Assembly (NCBI GenBank): GCA_024195585.1
Contig: SWBL01000063.1
Location: 1 to 64,000, forward strand
Direction: 5' to 3'
DNA length: 64,000 nucleotides
Source of the DNA: Aureobasidium sp. EXF-3400
Lineage: Eukaryota > Ascomycota > Dothideomycetes > Dothideales > Saccotheciaceae
Shown here: in pieces, positions 50,183-61,219 of the stretch
Layout of the letters: every line of letters begins with the position of its first letter
Numbering within the stretch: the stretch's first letter is position 1
Position numbers and translations under genes: made by a program
Notes under the pieces: model-generated
The model's input: the letters and a program-made list of their open reading frames with translations, nothing else
Told to the model about the DNA's origin: nothing
Databases searched by the model: none

Positions 50183-51612
50183 ATGTCATTATTCGGCAAT
50201 CTGGGCAACAATGCCCAACAGCAGTCTTCTGGTGGCTCGCTGTTCGGCAATGCCAACAACAACAACAATACTCAATCCTCGCAACCTGCCCAGTCGACCT
50301 CTTTATTCGGCCAGGCTCAGCCCGCGCAATCAAACACAACTCCTTCACTCTTTGGCGGCGCAACACAACAACCTCAGCAAAACCAGCAACCATCGTCAAC
50401 TCCATCTCTCTTCGGCGGTGCTGCTCCTCAGCAGTCTTCTACCCCCTCTCTATTTGGCGCATCTGCTCAGCAACCCCAACAACAGCCGCAACAACAACAG
50501 CAGCAGCAGCAGCAGCAGCAACAGTCTGGCGGCATGTTCGGCTCTACTAACAACAACAACGCTCAAGCACAACAAAATGCGAGTCTGTTTGGAAAGCCTG
50601 CTCAGCAGTCGAACAGTCTCTTCGCTCAGCCGACCAACGAACAAAACCAGCAGCAGCAACCTGGCATGTTTGGAACCAACAATGCGAACTCTCTAGGCGC
50701 CTCTCTGCTCAGTGCATCCATGTCTGCCTTACCCTCGGCTCTCGTAAACAAGCCTACAACCATCGGCTTCAATCAACAGTCCATGGCCCCTCCACGCGAC
50801 AAGACCATTCCCCAGCAAATCGAGTCCATCTCTCAGAAGTGGAACCCCGAAACTGCCGAATGCATGATGCAACACTATTTCTACGTCCAAGTGCCTCCAG
50901 AGCAGACTCCATTCATCAGCATGCCACCGAACGCCGACGAACGTGAGTGGGAAAAGGCTTTGCGCAACAAGCCCACTCCAGGATCCGTGCCCGTCATCGC
51001 AAAAGGATTTGAAGCACTAGGCACGCGTCTGAAGACACAGGTGGAAGCGGTCAAGCAGCTGCAGATGCGCCTACACGAGATGAATAACAGTCTGGGAGCC
51101 ATGATGCAAAAGCACGAGTTGGTACTGAGTGTCAGAGCAGCAGAAGCCAAGAGAAAGCACATTGGTCTGAGTCAAAGGTGTCTTGCTCTGGCAGTTCGCG
51201 CTCAGGTGCTTGCAAACAGAGGATTCGTGCTGGATGGTGCCGAGGAGGAGCTCAAAAAGAAGTTGGCGACTTTGGAAAAAGCAGTGTTCGACCCGGCATT
51301 CTCAGGCAGAGAAGAAGAGATTTGGGCACGCATGGTGGCCATACGGGAAAGAACGAGGTGGCTGCAGGAAGAGAGCGAGAAGCTCGGCCGCCAGGTTACT
51401 GGAGAGAACGGTGGACTTGATGAGCAGGTGATTGAAAAGACAAAGAAGGTGAGATACTTGACAGGCGTGTTATATACCGGCGCATGTGATGCTAATATCG
51501 CAAACAGATCCTCCACGACTACGACACACAAATCCAGCACTTGCGCAAAGAGATGGACCAGATCAAGAAAGAGTACGACGAATGGGAGGCTGCTAGCAAA
51601 CCTAGCAAATGA
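50183..51612 (+). CDS. NUP57: FG nucleoporin Nup57 (metazoan Nup54)
   Basis: Central-channel subunit of the nuclear pore, part of the Nsp1-Nup57-Nup49 (Nup62-54-58) complex. Two exons, 50183-51448 and 51508-51612, with a 59-nt intron (GTGAGA...AAACAG); 456 aa. The first 180 residues hold GLFG/SLFG-type FG repeats (SLFGN, SLFGQ, SLFGG, SLFGAS, SLFGKP) separated by Asn/Gln/Ser-rich spacers with a poly-Gln run. The C-terminal part is the Nup54 helical region (IPQQIESISQKWNPE, VIAKGFEALGTRLKTQVEAV, ALAVRAQVLANRGF). Exon 2 supplies the last coiled-coil turn (ILHDYDTQIQHLRKEMDQIK) and the stop; without splicing the frame would run on into unrelated sequence. Confidence 0.92.
50489..50524 (+). repeat. 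CAA/CAG repeat coding poly-Gln in NUP57
   Basis: A pure run of about 12 CAA/CAG codons inside the FG-repeat region. Trinucleotide repeats of this kind tend to vary in length between strains. Confidence 0.85.
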
Positions 51613-51877
51613 GGGGCAACAAAAGTTCACGAATATGATACCACATCTTGATACGCATTTCAGTACCAGATTTGCAGCAGCTGGGTCCGTCTGGTGTCTG
51701 AAGACCGCACAGGGCACAGCTTCAGGATAACATGCTGTGTGTAGATGGTCAAAGGCTAGGTGGAGCGTTTGACGAGTACCGTCTAGCGACGAATGAATGA
51801 ACAGTTCAGGAGGTATCAATTTGTACAGTGTATTGTTACAAGTGTATCGTGACTAGTAGAAGGGCGAAGTTGCGACT

Positions 51878-52185
51878 TTAAACGAGCTTCTGGATGTACT
51901 CGAGGGCGAAGGGCGCTGAGATGATGTTAGACTGTGCTAGCTGGTAAGAGATGGCGCGCGATCATACAGAGGTAGAGGAGAACGCAAGTGGCGAAGGCCT
52001 GCTTGACGGTGACGGATGCGGACTGCTCCTGGGCCTGGTCGTCAAATGTCAGTATGCGCTTGGATGGAATGCGCGCCGTCATAATTCTAGTACCTCGATC
52101 TCGGCCTTGCTTTGCTGGGGTGGTGCTATCGCGCGGTCAGTATGGGATGTGTAGATCAACAAGACTTGATTCACTCACCGAACAT
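51878..52185 (-). CDS. TOM5: Mitochondrial import receptor subunit Tom5
   Basis: Small tail-anchored subunit of the TOM translocase in the outer mitochondrial membrane. Four exons on the minus strand: 52179-52185 (7 nt), 52094-52125 (32 nt), 51968-52034 (67 nt), 51878-51915 (38 nt). Introns are 53, 59 and 52 nt with donors GTGAGT, GTACTA and GTATGA and AG acceptors; phases agree and total 48 codons (47 aa). The protein starts MFAPPQQSKAEIEAQEQ, has one membrane segment near residues 25-37 (AFATCVLLYLSPFALEY) and ends QKLV. MF at the start, an acidic/basic helix, and the LLYLSPF core are the family pattern. The gene is too finely split to show as an open frame. It lies divergent from IWS1 and downstream-convergent to NUP57. 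Confidence 0.88.
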
Positions 52186-52447
52186 TGTGTGTATGTGAAA
52201 TGACTTGATGTGCTCGTTGTGCCTAGAGTCGTTGGTTACCTCAAACTTGTGATGGAAGAGAGTCTGCGGTAAAATCCGGAGAAGGCACGTCGTCACTGGA
52301 GGGAAGGCGCGACCGACCAGCCCAGCTCAGAAACAAACCAACAACCACCGTCTCAATTTCTAATCTTCACCTGCTCATCGGCATCCAACAGCTTCTTGAG
52401 CTCGCCACAGCTGAATTTCACAACCTTCTATTTCACACATCGCCAAC
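52186..52447. promoter_or_regulatory. Divergent promoter TOM5 / IWS1
   Basis: 262 bp between the two start codons. C/A-rich leader before IWS1 (TTCACACATCGCCAACATGG). No other site recognised. Confidence 0.45.
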
Positions 52448-53871
52448 ATGGAAGATCTTCCAGGCGCCGACTCCCCTCCCATCAACGATGTTGGCCATGA
52501 ACCCGCTGGCAACGACGACCCTCAGGACCCTCTCCGCCCCGAGATTGAAGAAGAAGATGCTGCCCGCACTCCCCCAATCGCCGACCCTCACCTAGACACC
52601 GAGATTGCCGAAGACGATGAAAACCCACAATTGTCCATGCCTGGAGCCGCCGACAACGACGACAACGACGCAGACTCAGACGCGCTGAGTGATGTCGATG
52701 AAGCCCAATTCCAAGATTTCGATCCAAATGCCATCGCTATCGAGGAGAGACCCAGAGTTGTTGATGCCAGTGGTGTTGCGCTGCTTGGAAAGCACAAGCG
52801 CAAGCGCGATGATGCTGATGGAGAGGGCAAGAAGAAGCGCAGGGAGGGTCGCCGTGAGAAGCCAAAGCGAAGCAAGCGTACAGGTGAAGATGGAGGAGAC
52901 TTTGATGGCGATGCAGAGGGCGAAGAACGCAGGAGAAAGACAAAGGCTCCTGGCGAGAAGCGCAAGAAGAGAACACCCAGCCCTGAAGACGATTCGAACC
53001 TTACACCAGAAGAGAGTGAGTGTTTGTCGCAAGTCGAGGGTGTAACTTCATGCTAACGCGCATCACAGGACGCAGAAAGGCATTCTCTCGCAAGCTGGAC
53101 GAGGCTCTCAAGAAGCCCAAGACAAACAACAGACGCAAGGCTGGTATCGATCTAGAGCAAATGGCCGATTCCGAGCTCGAAGAAATGCGTCGTCGTATGG
53201 CCGAAGCCGCCCAAGCCGACACACAAGCCCGCGACGAAGGAAAGCCTGCTATGCACAAGCTTAAACTCCTCCCAGAGGTTGTCGCCCTGCTAAACCGCAA
53301 CACACTGCAAAACGCCCTCGTAGACCCAGACATCAACCTCCTCGAATCCGTCCGTTTCTTCCTCGAACCCCTCAATGACGGCTCTCTGCCCGCCTACAAC
53401 ATTCAGCGCGAGCTATTCGCCTGTTTGGCCAAACTCCCCATTTCAAAGGACGCACTGGTGGCCTCAGGCATCGGCAAAGTCACCCACTTCTACACCCGCA
53501 GCACCAAAGCCGAACCGGGAATCAGACGTCAAGCTGAGAAACTGGTTGGCGAATGGACACGCCCAATCCTCAAACGCACCGACGACTTCCGCAAGCGCGA
53601 GTTTGTAGAGGCCACCTACGATCCTAGTCAACAGCCCATGCGCAGCACTCAGACAGTCGATAAGGTTGCTCGTGCCGCTGCTGCTAGAAAAGCAGCTTTG
53701 GCTTACCCTACCGTTACCAATCGCGCTCGTGTTGATGGTGGGTTGGGTACGTACACTATTGTGCCCAAGAGCGATCTCACCAGAGCTCAACCTGGTGTTC
53801 GTCGTCTGGGCGCTGCTGGAGATGAACTGGCACGTAAACTGCAGGCACGCTCCAAGAACCAGAGGAGATAG
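52448..53871 (+). CDS. IWS1: Transcription elongation factor Iws1 (Spn1)
   Basis: Binds Spt6 and works with Pol II during elongation and chromatin repair behind it. Two exons, 52448-53015 and 53069-53871; the 53-nt intron (GTGAGT...ATCACAG) splits an Arg codon; 456 aa. The N-terminal 190 residues are acidic and then Lys/Arg-rich (disordered, RKRDDADGEGKKKRREGRR, with nuclear-localisation-type clusters). The conserved core (about 215-400) is a TFIIS N-terminal (LW-type) domain: LLPEVVALLNRNTLQNALVD, INLLESVRFFLEPLNDGSLP, IQRELFACLAKLPISKDALV, SGIGKVTHFYTR, AEKLVGEWTRPILKR. Length and order match fungal IWS1. Confidence 0.93.
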
Positions 53872-54523
53872 AGAGAGGAGAGTTTTGCTCTTGGACACAA
53901 CACACTGCAGTGTTACGAAAAGTAGTCAGGAGGGTTTCAAATTCAATGATATCAGATCTGGGGGGAAACAAGACAAGGCGTTTTCTTTTTATCAACTCTT
54001 CAGTTTCTCTTCTTGCATTAGAATCAATTGAGAAACTTTATACTCGTTTCTATCTCATCGACAATTCCATTTCACCATGTATGCAAAGAACAACTTTCAT
54101 ATCAAAAAAACACCTAACAAGAATCATCTGTATTGCTTGCGTTCCAATGTCAACTGACAAGCAAATCAACAAAGGGAAAGACTTTTCATTCGAAGAAAAA
54201 AAAAAAGTGAATTGGGTATCTCTCAAGACCTTCTATCCGGCTCAATTGGAAAGCGCCAATTCTTCCACATACCCCCTAGTTACCTGACAAAAGAAACAAA
54301 CAAAACTGCTGAAGGAAACGTATCTTCCAACAGATGTATAGAAAACAAAGGAAAAGAAAAGAAGGAACCATTCCTGCAGTGGAAACGCATGCCATCTGCA
54401 TGAGTAAGAAAGTCTCCAAAGCTCTGCAAAGAAAAGCAAGTAAAATGCAAGATAAAGAAGAAAAAGATGAGAGAAAAGAACAAAAGAAAATAGGAGAGAG
54501 AGAGAGAGAGAGAGAGGTTAAAC
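53872..54523. other. Convergent intergenic region IWS1 / MCUR1-like
   Basis: 652 bp between two 3' ends. Strongly A-rich on the plus strand (54190-54500). A GA microsatellite is listed separately. No gene recognised. Confidence 0.55.
54494..54516. repeat. (GA)n microsatellite
   Basis: About eleven GA units, ending only 7 bp from the stop codon of the MCUR1-like gene, so it lies in that gene's 3' UTR (as CT on the sense strand). Confidence 0.9.
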
Positions 54524-55930
54524 TCATCCCAAAGAAACGAATGCAGGATTATCACCTTGTCGGACCAAAATTTCTCCTTGACCCAATTCTTCCCTCGCTC
54601 TGTCGTTCATGGTGCCCGCATTCATGAATTCGTTGTTGCTGCTGTTGTTATGGTTCCTCGGTGAATCGCTTCCAAAGCCATTGCCTCCGAAATTGTTTCC
54701 AAAAGAATTGTTGTTTCCTCCATTGCCATTGTTTCCAGAATTAGCATTAACAGCCGCCAACCTCTTTTTTTCCTCTTCGGCCCAAGTAGCAGCTGTACTT
54801 GCGAATTTAATCGATCCCAGGATCATGAGGACGCAAGCGAGGAGTGCTACACCAGCGCGTTTAGTGATGATCCACCTAACGCCCTCGACATCAGACCTTG
54901 CATCCGAGTTAAGCAAGACGGTAATCCGATAATTGAGTTCTTGGATCTTGCGCTCGATATCTCTTTGTTCATTCTGCACACCCATTTTTCTATCGTCAAA
55001 CATGCCTTTGAGTTCATCTTTCATGTTGCCTGAATCTTGAGACATGCGTTGTGAGAGAATGTCGACTTCATGTTCCAAGCGAGTGCGTTCTGTTCTTGCT
55101 CTTTCGGCTTCTGCGCGTCTCTTTGTCATTATCTCTGTATGCAGTTCTGAGCATGCAGCCCGGAAAAGGTATGCTTCATTCTCCACATTGGATTTGCTGA
55201 CCAATGCATTACGAGCGAGATCGATGTTTTCGGAGAGGGTTGTGCGGGTGGCTTTCATGATTGTGATGGCTTGGGCTTGCGACCATCCGCCGTCTTCGAG
55301 GCGTTTCACCAGCCCATAAGTGTCGAAATGGTGCACGTAGTCTGGTGCGTCGATGTGTGGTGGGCGAGGTCTTTGCGCGGCTTCTTCTTCGATCTGTTTG
55401 CGGATCTTCTGAAGGTCGGTGAGGGGTTCTTGGTTTTGGTCTTTTGGTGTTGAGGAGGAGGCAGGGCGTGAAGAGTCGCTGGAGGGCATGTTCAAGACTG
55501 TCTCTAGCGGGTTGGTGTGAGGTAGACGTGGGGCAGGCGAGGGAGGAGCCAGTGGTTGCGATTCCGAAGCATCCAATACTGGCGATTCAGGCAATGATGA
55601 AGCACGTAAAGGCGTCTCCGGCGACAGAGCAGAAACGTGATCTTTAGGTGTGGCAGTATCGATGTCTTTCTTTGTTGGTTGCGGCAAGGCTTTGGCATCG
55701 GTGGGAGCTTGTTGACCAGGTAGCACAGCAGCAATACCCTTGGCTCCTGCTAGATAGGGTGGCGGCTCGTTTGCTTTGCCATAGCGGATAGGTTTCGTGG
55801 CAGTCTGACTCCTCTTGGAGGCGGTGCGGAAGACCTGTCGCCCTGTCCTGGACACGTCACGCGAGAAGGGCGTTTTGGTCACCGGGGCGAACAGAAATGG
55901 GTAAAGCAATGTGAGGCGCGGCGTTGACAT
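54524..55930 (-). CDS. Mitochondrial coiled-coil protein, DUF1640 / MCUR1-CCDC90 family
   Basis: 468 aa, one exon. The N-terminus (MSTPRLTLLYPFLFAPVTKT...SRTGRQVFRTASKRSQ) is basic with no acidic residues, a mitochondrial presequence. A Pro/Ser-rich linker (about 60-190) precedes the family core (about 196-375): HFDTYGLVKRLEDGGWSQAQ, AITIMKATRTTL, a long heptad-patterned coiled coil (KRRAEAERARTERTRLEHEV), and a single membrane segment near 357-375 (AGVALLACVLMILGSIKF). Human MCUR1 regulates the calcium uniporter and yeast relatives affect cytochrome oxidase or proline metabolism; the role here is unknown. Odd: about 85 residues follow the membrane segment, rich in Asn and Gly (NSGNNGNGGNNNSFGNNFG), a tail the family usually lacks. 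Confidence 0.85.
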   Translation of the reverse strand: MSTPRLTLLYPFLFAPVTKTPFSRDVSRTGRQVFRTASKRSQTATKPIRYGKANEPPPYLAGAKGIAAVLPGQQAPTDAKALPQPTKKDIDTATPKDHVSALSPETPLRASSLPESPVLDASESQPLAPPSPAPRLPHTNPLETVLNMPSSDSSRPASSSTPKDQNQEPLTDLQKIRKQIEEEAAQRPRPPHIDAPDYVHHFDTYGLVKRLEDGGWSQAQAITIMKATRTTLSENIDLARNALVSKSNVENEAYLFRAACSELHTEIMTKRRAEAERARTERTRLEHEVDILSQRMSQDSGNMKDELKGMFDDRKMGVQNEQRDIERKIQELNYRITVLLNSDARSDVEGVRWIITKRAGVALLACVLMILGSIKFASTAATWAEEEKKRLAAVNANSGNNGNGGNNNSFGNNFGGNGFGSDSPRNHNNSSNNEFMNAGTMNDRAREELGQGEILVRQGDNPAFVSLG

Positions 55931-56275
55931 TGTGAGTGGCGGCGACTAGGACGGTGGGTGTAAGAGAGTGCAAGAGACGAGGTTCAAACATTCAAAGATG
56001 GGCTTGGGTATCCGCTGCGCTGTCACAAGCCAGGGTTTGTTTAGGTGGGGCCCGAAGCGTCCGTCTCTGCGGTTTCACGAGCACGCTAGCCAATCTCCGT
56101 TGAATCCGTCGCAGCTACCTGAAATGCAGGTACATTTGATACAAGGACACAGTCAATCTGTCGAAACATCATCTGCTTTCCATTAATCAACGAATGGGCT
56201 ATTTTACTATACACACGCCCATCGTCAATCTCCTGCCATCCACCTCGCTAAATTCCAGTTAAGTTTGTCAACTTT
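55931..56275. other. Intergenic region MCUR1-like / EDE1
   Basis: 345 bp containing the MCUR1-like promoter and the EDE1 3' flank (both genes on minus). Nothing distinctive. Confidence 0.5.
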
Positions 56276-59200
56276 CTACTTTGACAAGTGATCGATAGCC
56301 TGCATCTCAAATTAGCGTCTATTCGTATCTCAGAGCACATATTCACCACTTACCCTGTCAATGTCGTAGTCGTACTTTTCCAACGCATCAAGAGCCTTCT
56401 CGCGCTGGTATCCCATACCAGTAAGTCTCTTGAGGATAGGATCATCGTGCTCGGTTCCTGCACTGATAGCGCGGCCCAATACAGGCATGCTACTCAACTG
56501 TGCAGACGACGAAGCCTTGGGTGTTGCTGCCCCATCGTTGGATCTGCTGTTGCTGCCAAAGTTGGGCGTGGGCTCAACCTGAGGTGCCGGTGTATCGAGA
56601 CCCGAGAAAATCGCATCCCAATCATGAGGCTGTTGTGCTTGAGGTTCATGTGTTGAGCCAAAAGGGATTGCGATCGGGATGGGCTGATGCGCTGATCCGG
56701 TATTGCTATCGAAATTGGAGAAGCCGCTGGGCGCAGTGCTCGTCACTGGTGTCTCTTGAACTGATGATGCAGTGTGCAAGGTTGACTGTGCTGGTGAGTC
56801 AAAGTTTGAATCAAACTCGTCTGTGTTTTGGTGATGAGGGAAGCCGAAATCGAATCCTTCACCACTAGCTTCCTTGGCCTCAGCAAGGTCGTCAAAGTTG
56901 TCAAAGTCATCATCGAATGCATCCCTGGTAGTCTCTTGAGGAGCGACAGGAGCAACGTGTTGGGTGACCTCTCCCACGTTGGCGAAAGAGGTAGCTCCCA
57001 TATCAGTGATGTTGCTCATAGGGCGAGAGTGAGCATCGTGGAAGTGATCTGATCCAGCTGATCCAGCTGTACTCGTCATGGGAGTCTGAGGTTGCTGCTC
57101 ATGAGGAATCGAGTGTGGCACGGGAGACTGTGTTGGGTCCTCACGGGCAGGCAAGAGGCCAGTGAATTCAGGAGGGAAGCTGTTCGAGCCACTGCGGTGT
57201 TGTCCTTCCTGAGCTGCCTCGTATGAAGGTGGCGATGTTTGGGCCGTGATAGGTGGGAGCTCCGACAAGTCAGCTGCCGATTGTGCACCGACAGCACTGG
57301 GACGACGGGTATCGACAGGGGCAACTTCGTGATGCTCAGACGAGGGTGCCTCAGTCGCAGCAGCAGCAGCATTTGCGTGAGGCGCAGACGACCCGAAGTC
57401 ATCACCGAAACCACGCTCGCTATCACTGTCGTCATCACTGCTCGAATCTTCGTGTTCTAGAGTCTGAATAGGAGGGAACTCGGAGTTTCCGTAGGTCGGA
57501 GGTGCATGGTTGACCTCTCTAGAAACCGGTGCGGGAGCGAAAGGATCGTGAGTAGCGGTGTGGTTGCTGTTCTGCTGTTGACCCTCTCCGAATCCAGCGA
57601 ATGCAGAATCGAAGTCATGTGCAGGAGCCTGTCCGGACTGACCAGTGGTCTGGACTTCCATGGGAGTCTCAGGGAAGGCACCGGGGATTTCTTCCTCCAG
57701 TTGCTCGGGCAGATCCCTGGATGTAGTATCGTGGTGACTATCGTGGTTTTGAGACTGGATAGCGGGGCCAGACATTTGAGCAGGAGGAGTAGCGACATTC
57801 TCTCCACTCCATGGGTTGGCGCTGTATGAGCTGGTTGGGGCAGCATCCCAAGGAGTATTAACACTGGCAGCATCTTGCTCGCCAATTCTGCTACCGGGAG
57901 GTGCCGCGCGGTTCGACGAAGCAACAGACTGATCTCTGGTCAGAGGCTGACGCATAGGGAGAATGTTGGGAGTGAACTGTCTGGACTCTGGAGGAGGTGG
58001 AGGAGCCTCATCATGGGTGGCAGCAGACAAAGTCGGAGATGCAGGAGTCATGCGCCCATCGGATGAAGCCGAGTTACCGGAAGGCTCAGACCTGAAAGAC
58101 GTAACGGGTGGTGTGTGTGTTCCGGCCTGCTGCTGAGCGGCCGAAGGACCGAACAATGCATCAAAAGCACTATGGCTGGGTGCGGCGGATGAGAAACCCC
58201 CACCAGGTGAAAGGGTGCCCTCTTCTCTAGGAACAGTAGCCTTTCTGAAGAAGGGATTGGTGTTTGACGGTGCAGGGCTGACCACCGTCGAAGGAGGCTG
58301 AGGCGAGACAGCAGATCTCGAACGCTCTTCTTGAACTGCTTGTCTCGAGCGCTCCTCCTGCGCTGCTTGCTCTCGCAGCTGCTGCTCATGTTGCTCAGCA
58401 GCCTTTTTCAAATCGCCCATCTCGGTCTGGATTTTTTCGTGCTCGCCCTCGTTGGTGGCGAGCTGCTTCTTGTTGATTGCGACCATACCCTTCTGCTGGC
58501 GGGCATCAGATCTCATCTTATCGAGCTGTGGTTTGAGCTGAGCAATCTCGGTGTTCATCTGAGAAATGCGCTGCTTGAGACTGGCGTTTTCCTGCTGATC
58601 AGCCGAAAGAGCCTGGGAAACTTGCTGGTTCTGGTTCTGCAAATCTTGGTAGGTGCCCTCAATCATAGCAAACTCTTGTTGCAGCTTCTTGGTCTCATTT
58701 CGTGAGTTGGCAAGCTGCTCCTCCAGAGACTTGACAGTGCGCACTTCCTGCTCGTATTGAGCGCGGAACTGAGCCAAGCGCTGTTCAAGTTCACGCTTCT
58801 GCGCGCTCGAGGCCGCAAGATCACGCTCATTTGTGGTCTTCTTGGTCTGAACATCTTGCATCTGGTTTCTCAAATTGCCGAGCTGATTGGACATGTTCGC
58901 AAGCTCGGTCGTGTCCTCGGTGATGTTCTTGGTCTCATCCTCGTTTGCGGCACCGAGAAGATCATCCATTGCTGAAGGAGGCTGAACACCTCGAGCAGTA
59001 TTGCTTGGGGCGTTGCTAGGAGCATTGCTACCTCCAGTGTTCTGAGATGCCAAAGTAGCGCCGAATGCCGAAGTGGGGATGAAAGGCTTGAACAAAGATG
59101 CAGGACCGCCACCAGTCTGCTGGGGGGTGAAGTTCCTGGTAGGAGAGGTGGGTGGAGGAGAAGAAGGCTTACTACCTGCAAAAGGATCGGTGTCGAAGGC

Positions 59201-60716
59201 GCTTCCAGTGTTTTGTGCCGAGACAGGTGCAAGAGTGGGCTGCTGGTTAGGAATCTGAGGCATGGGCTCGTCCAGTCCGAATAGATCCTCGGTGGCCGAC
59301 TTAGGAAGTTGCGACGAATTGTTCGCATTGTCGAATGCCGGAGCGGTTGTCTGAGGAGCCGGGTGAGATTGGTTGCGCATGCTTGGAGGGATCAAAGCTG
59401 GAGGAAGGAAGGCAGGTAGAGGAGCGCCGCTTCGCTGCTGGCGGATCAGGTACATGGCGACCGCGAATTCATCACGGTTGAGTTGTCCCTCCGAGTTGAT
59501 ATCGGCCAGATCCCAGATAGAGGCAAGAGTGTCCTCTGGTAGACCAGAGTCGCTGAAGAACTTGACAGCCTGTTCACCGCTGAGATGACCGTTGTTCGCC
59601 GTGTCGATGCTTGAGAAGAATTGGTCGTACTTGGCCTTTTCGGAAGGAGCGATCAACCAAGCAGGACCGGTGGTTTGTGGCGCCATAGCGGGTGGTGCTC
59701 CAAAAGCAGCTCTTGCAAGAGGGCTCTGGGCGCGAGCTTGAGGACCAGTGAATTGACGAGGGATAGCGGATGGACCGGTGGGAGCAACTGGCGAACGGGT
59801 AGACGGGTTGGGACGACGAGCGGCGGCTTCGAACAGAGCAGGAGGTAGGACATTCGGGAAGCCAGCCAATGCGCGACTCTTGTAGCAAGTGATCAGGTGC
59901 ATGGCGATGCAGAACTCGGTCTTGTCGAGGGAGCCCTTTCCTTCGCGATCGGCCAACTGCCAGATACGTCCCAGTGTCTCGTTGGGCAGACCCGCTCTTT
60001 CGAAAATAGCCTTTGCTTGTTCGCCTGACGAGCGTCAGTAAATGCATACTGCATAGCAACACGTATCGGACTTACCTGACAGGTAGCCACCGCCAGCCGA
60101 CTGATCGTACAGGTTGGCATATTGTGTCAACTTTTCAGGATTGAGCGGGGGTATCCTGATACCAGTACCTTGAGCTTGGATGGGAGCGGCAGGGGTAGGA
60201 GGAGCGGATGCGATTGGCGCAGGAGGAGGTGGGGGCATGCCGTCGAACTTGGGCAACGGACCAGCTGGGAGTGTGATTTAGTGGTTGGAAAGGTAGCACC
60301 GGTAGTTTCGAGACATACGTCGGAAAGCCAGCTCAGCAGTAGGCTCGCGACCAGCTTGGTAGTGACCGATGAGACGGAGAGCTACGCTAAAGCCGGGCTT
60401 GGTGAGAAGGCCACGGTTCTCATGGTCGGCAATCTGCCAGATCTGGCGCAGCGGGTCAGAGAGGATCGGCTCGTCAAGTATGGATATGTCGGCGTACTTC
60501 ACCCAGAACATTGGGAGCGACCTTTGTCTTTTCGAAGAAGCGCACGGCAATCTCGCCGGTTACGACACCCAAGCGATCCGTGTCAGCTTGCTGGAACAGC
60601 TGGCCATAGTAGCGTTTCTCGTCGGCCGAAAGATTGAGATTGTTTTGATCTATTGGCGCGTCAGTGGCAGTCTTTGCGAAGCTCTTGGATAGGTACTGAC
60701 TAAAGTGGTCAGCCAT
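56276..60716 (-). CDS. EDE1: Endocytic EH-domain scaffold Ede1 (Eps15-like)
   Basis: Early-arriving scaffold of clathrin-mediated endocytosis at the plasma membrane. Exons on the minus strand: 60498-60716, 60319-60442, 60076-60264, 56354-60024 and 56276-56299; introns of 55, 54, 51 and 54 nt. About 1408 aa. Three EH domains: about 20-115 (LFQQADTDRLGVVTGEIAVRFF, IWQIADHENRGLL), about 160-260 (AGLPNETLGRIWQLADREGK) and about 325-410 (DINSEGQLNRDEFAVAMYL). Then Pro-rich linkers, a coiled coil (about 480-660), long disordered Ser/Pro/NPF-bearing region (TNPFF), and a C-terminal UBA domain (LKRLTGMGYQREKALDALEK) completed by the last 24-nt exon (AIDHLSK, stop). A 51-nt in-frame stretch after MADHF could be an intron (GTCAGT...CAATAG, with CTGAC branch site), which would shorten the protein by 17 residues. 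Confidence 0.92.
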
Positions 60717-61219
60717 TATGCCGTAGTTGGTGTCCTGGGCCTCATGCGATTATGCTAAGGGGTATGACGTGGGCCAGGAACAGGCGCGGACTGCGGTCGA
60801 GAGGCAGTATTATAGGTCGTGAGGTATGTGCGATCGGTGTTACAGAACGCGCAGATAGTCAAGAACAAGGAGGGACGCAGTATGGTTGCTAGAGAGAAGG
60901 ACAGTCTAGGACGGATGGTAGCGGAGTAGGCAACGGCATGGCGCTGCATCATGCAAGCTGGGACCACTTCATCATCCTCTGCCGCTTCATCTTTGTCCGA
61001 CCAACTTATCAACTGATTACTACCTACTCAACTTGACCTATTCTAGATTTGCAAAACACGTTCGAAATATCAGGTTATTTGTACAAAGTCTACTAAAGTA
61101 GGCACGTATATACGTGAAGGATAATGCATCGAGTTGAGAAGTTCTGCCAGCCCAGCCACCGAAACGCCGTTTGTTGACAGTTCGCTGAGATACCCATGTC
61201 CAAAATATGCTGCCCTGTC
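60717..61219. other. Intergenic region EDE1 / uncharacterised gene
   Basis: 503 bp containing the EDE1 promoter and the 3' flank of the next minus-strand gene. No gene recognised. Confidence 0.5.

Noticed and set aside
50160..50696. 178- and 168-codon open frames overlapping the start of NUP57
   Set aside because: They are frame-shifted readings of the CAA/CAG-rich FG region, giving artificial Ser/Asn/Thr runs.
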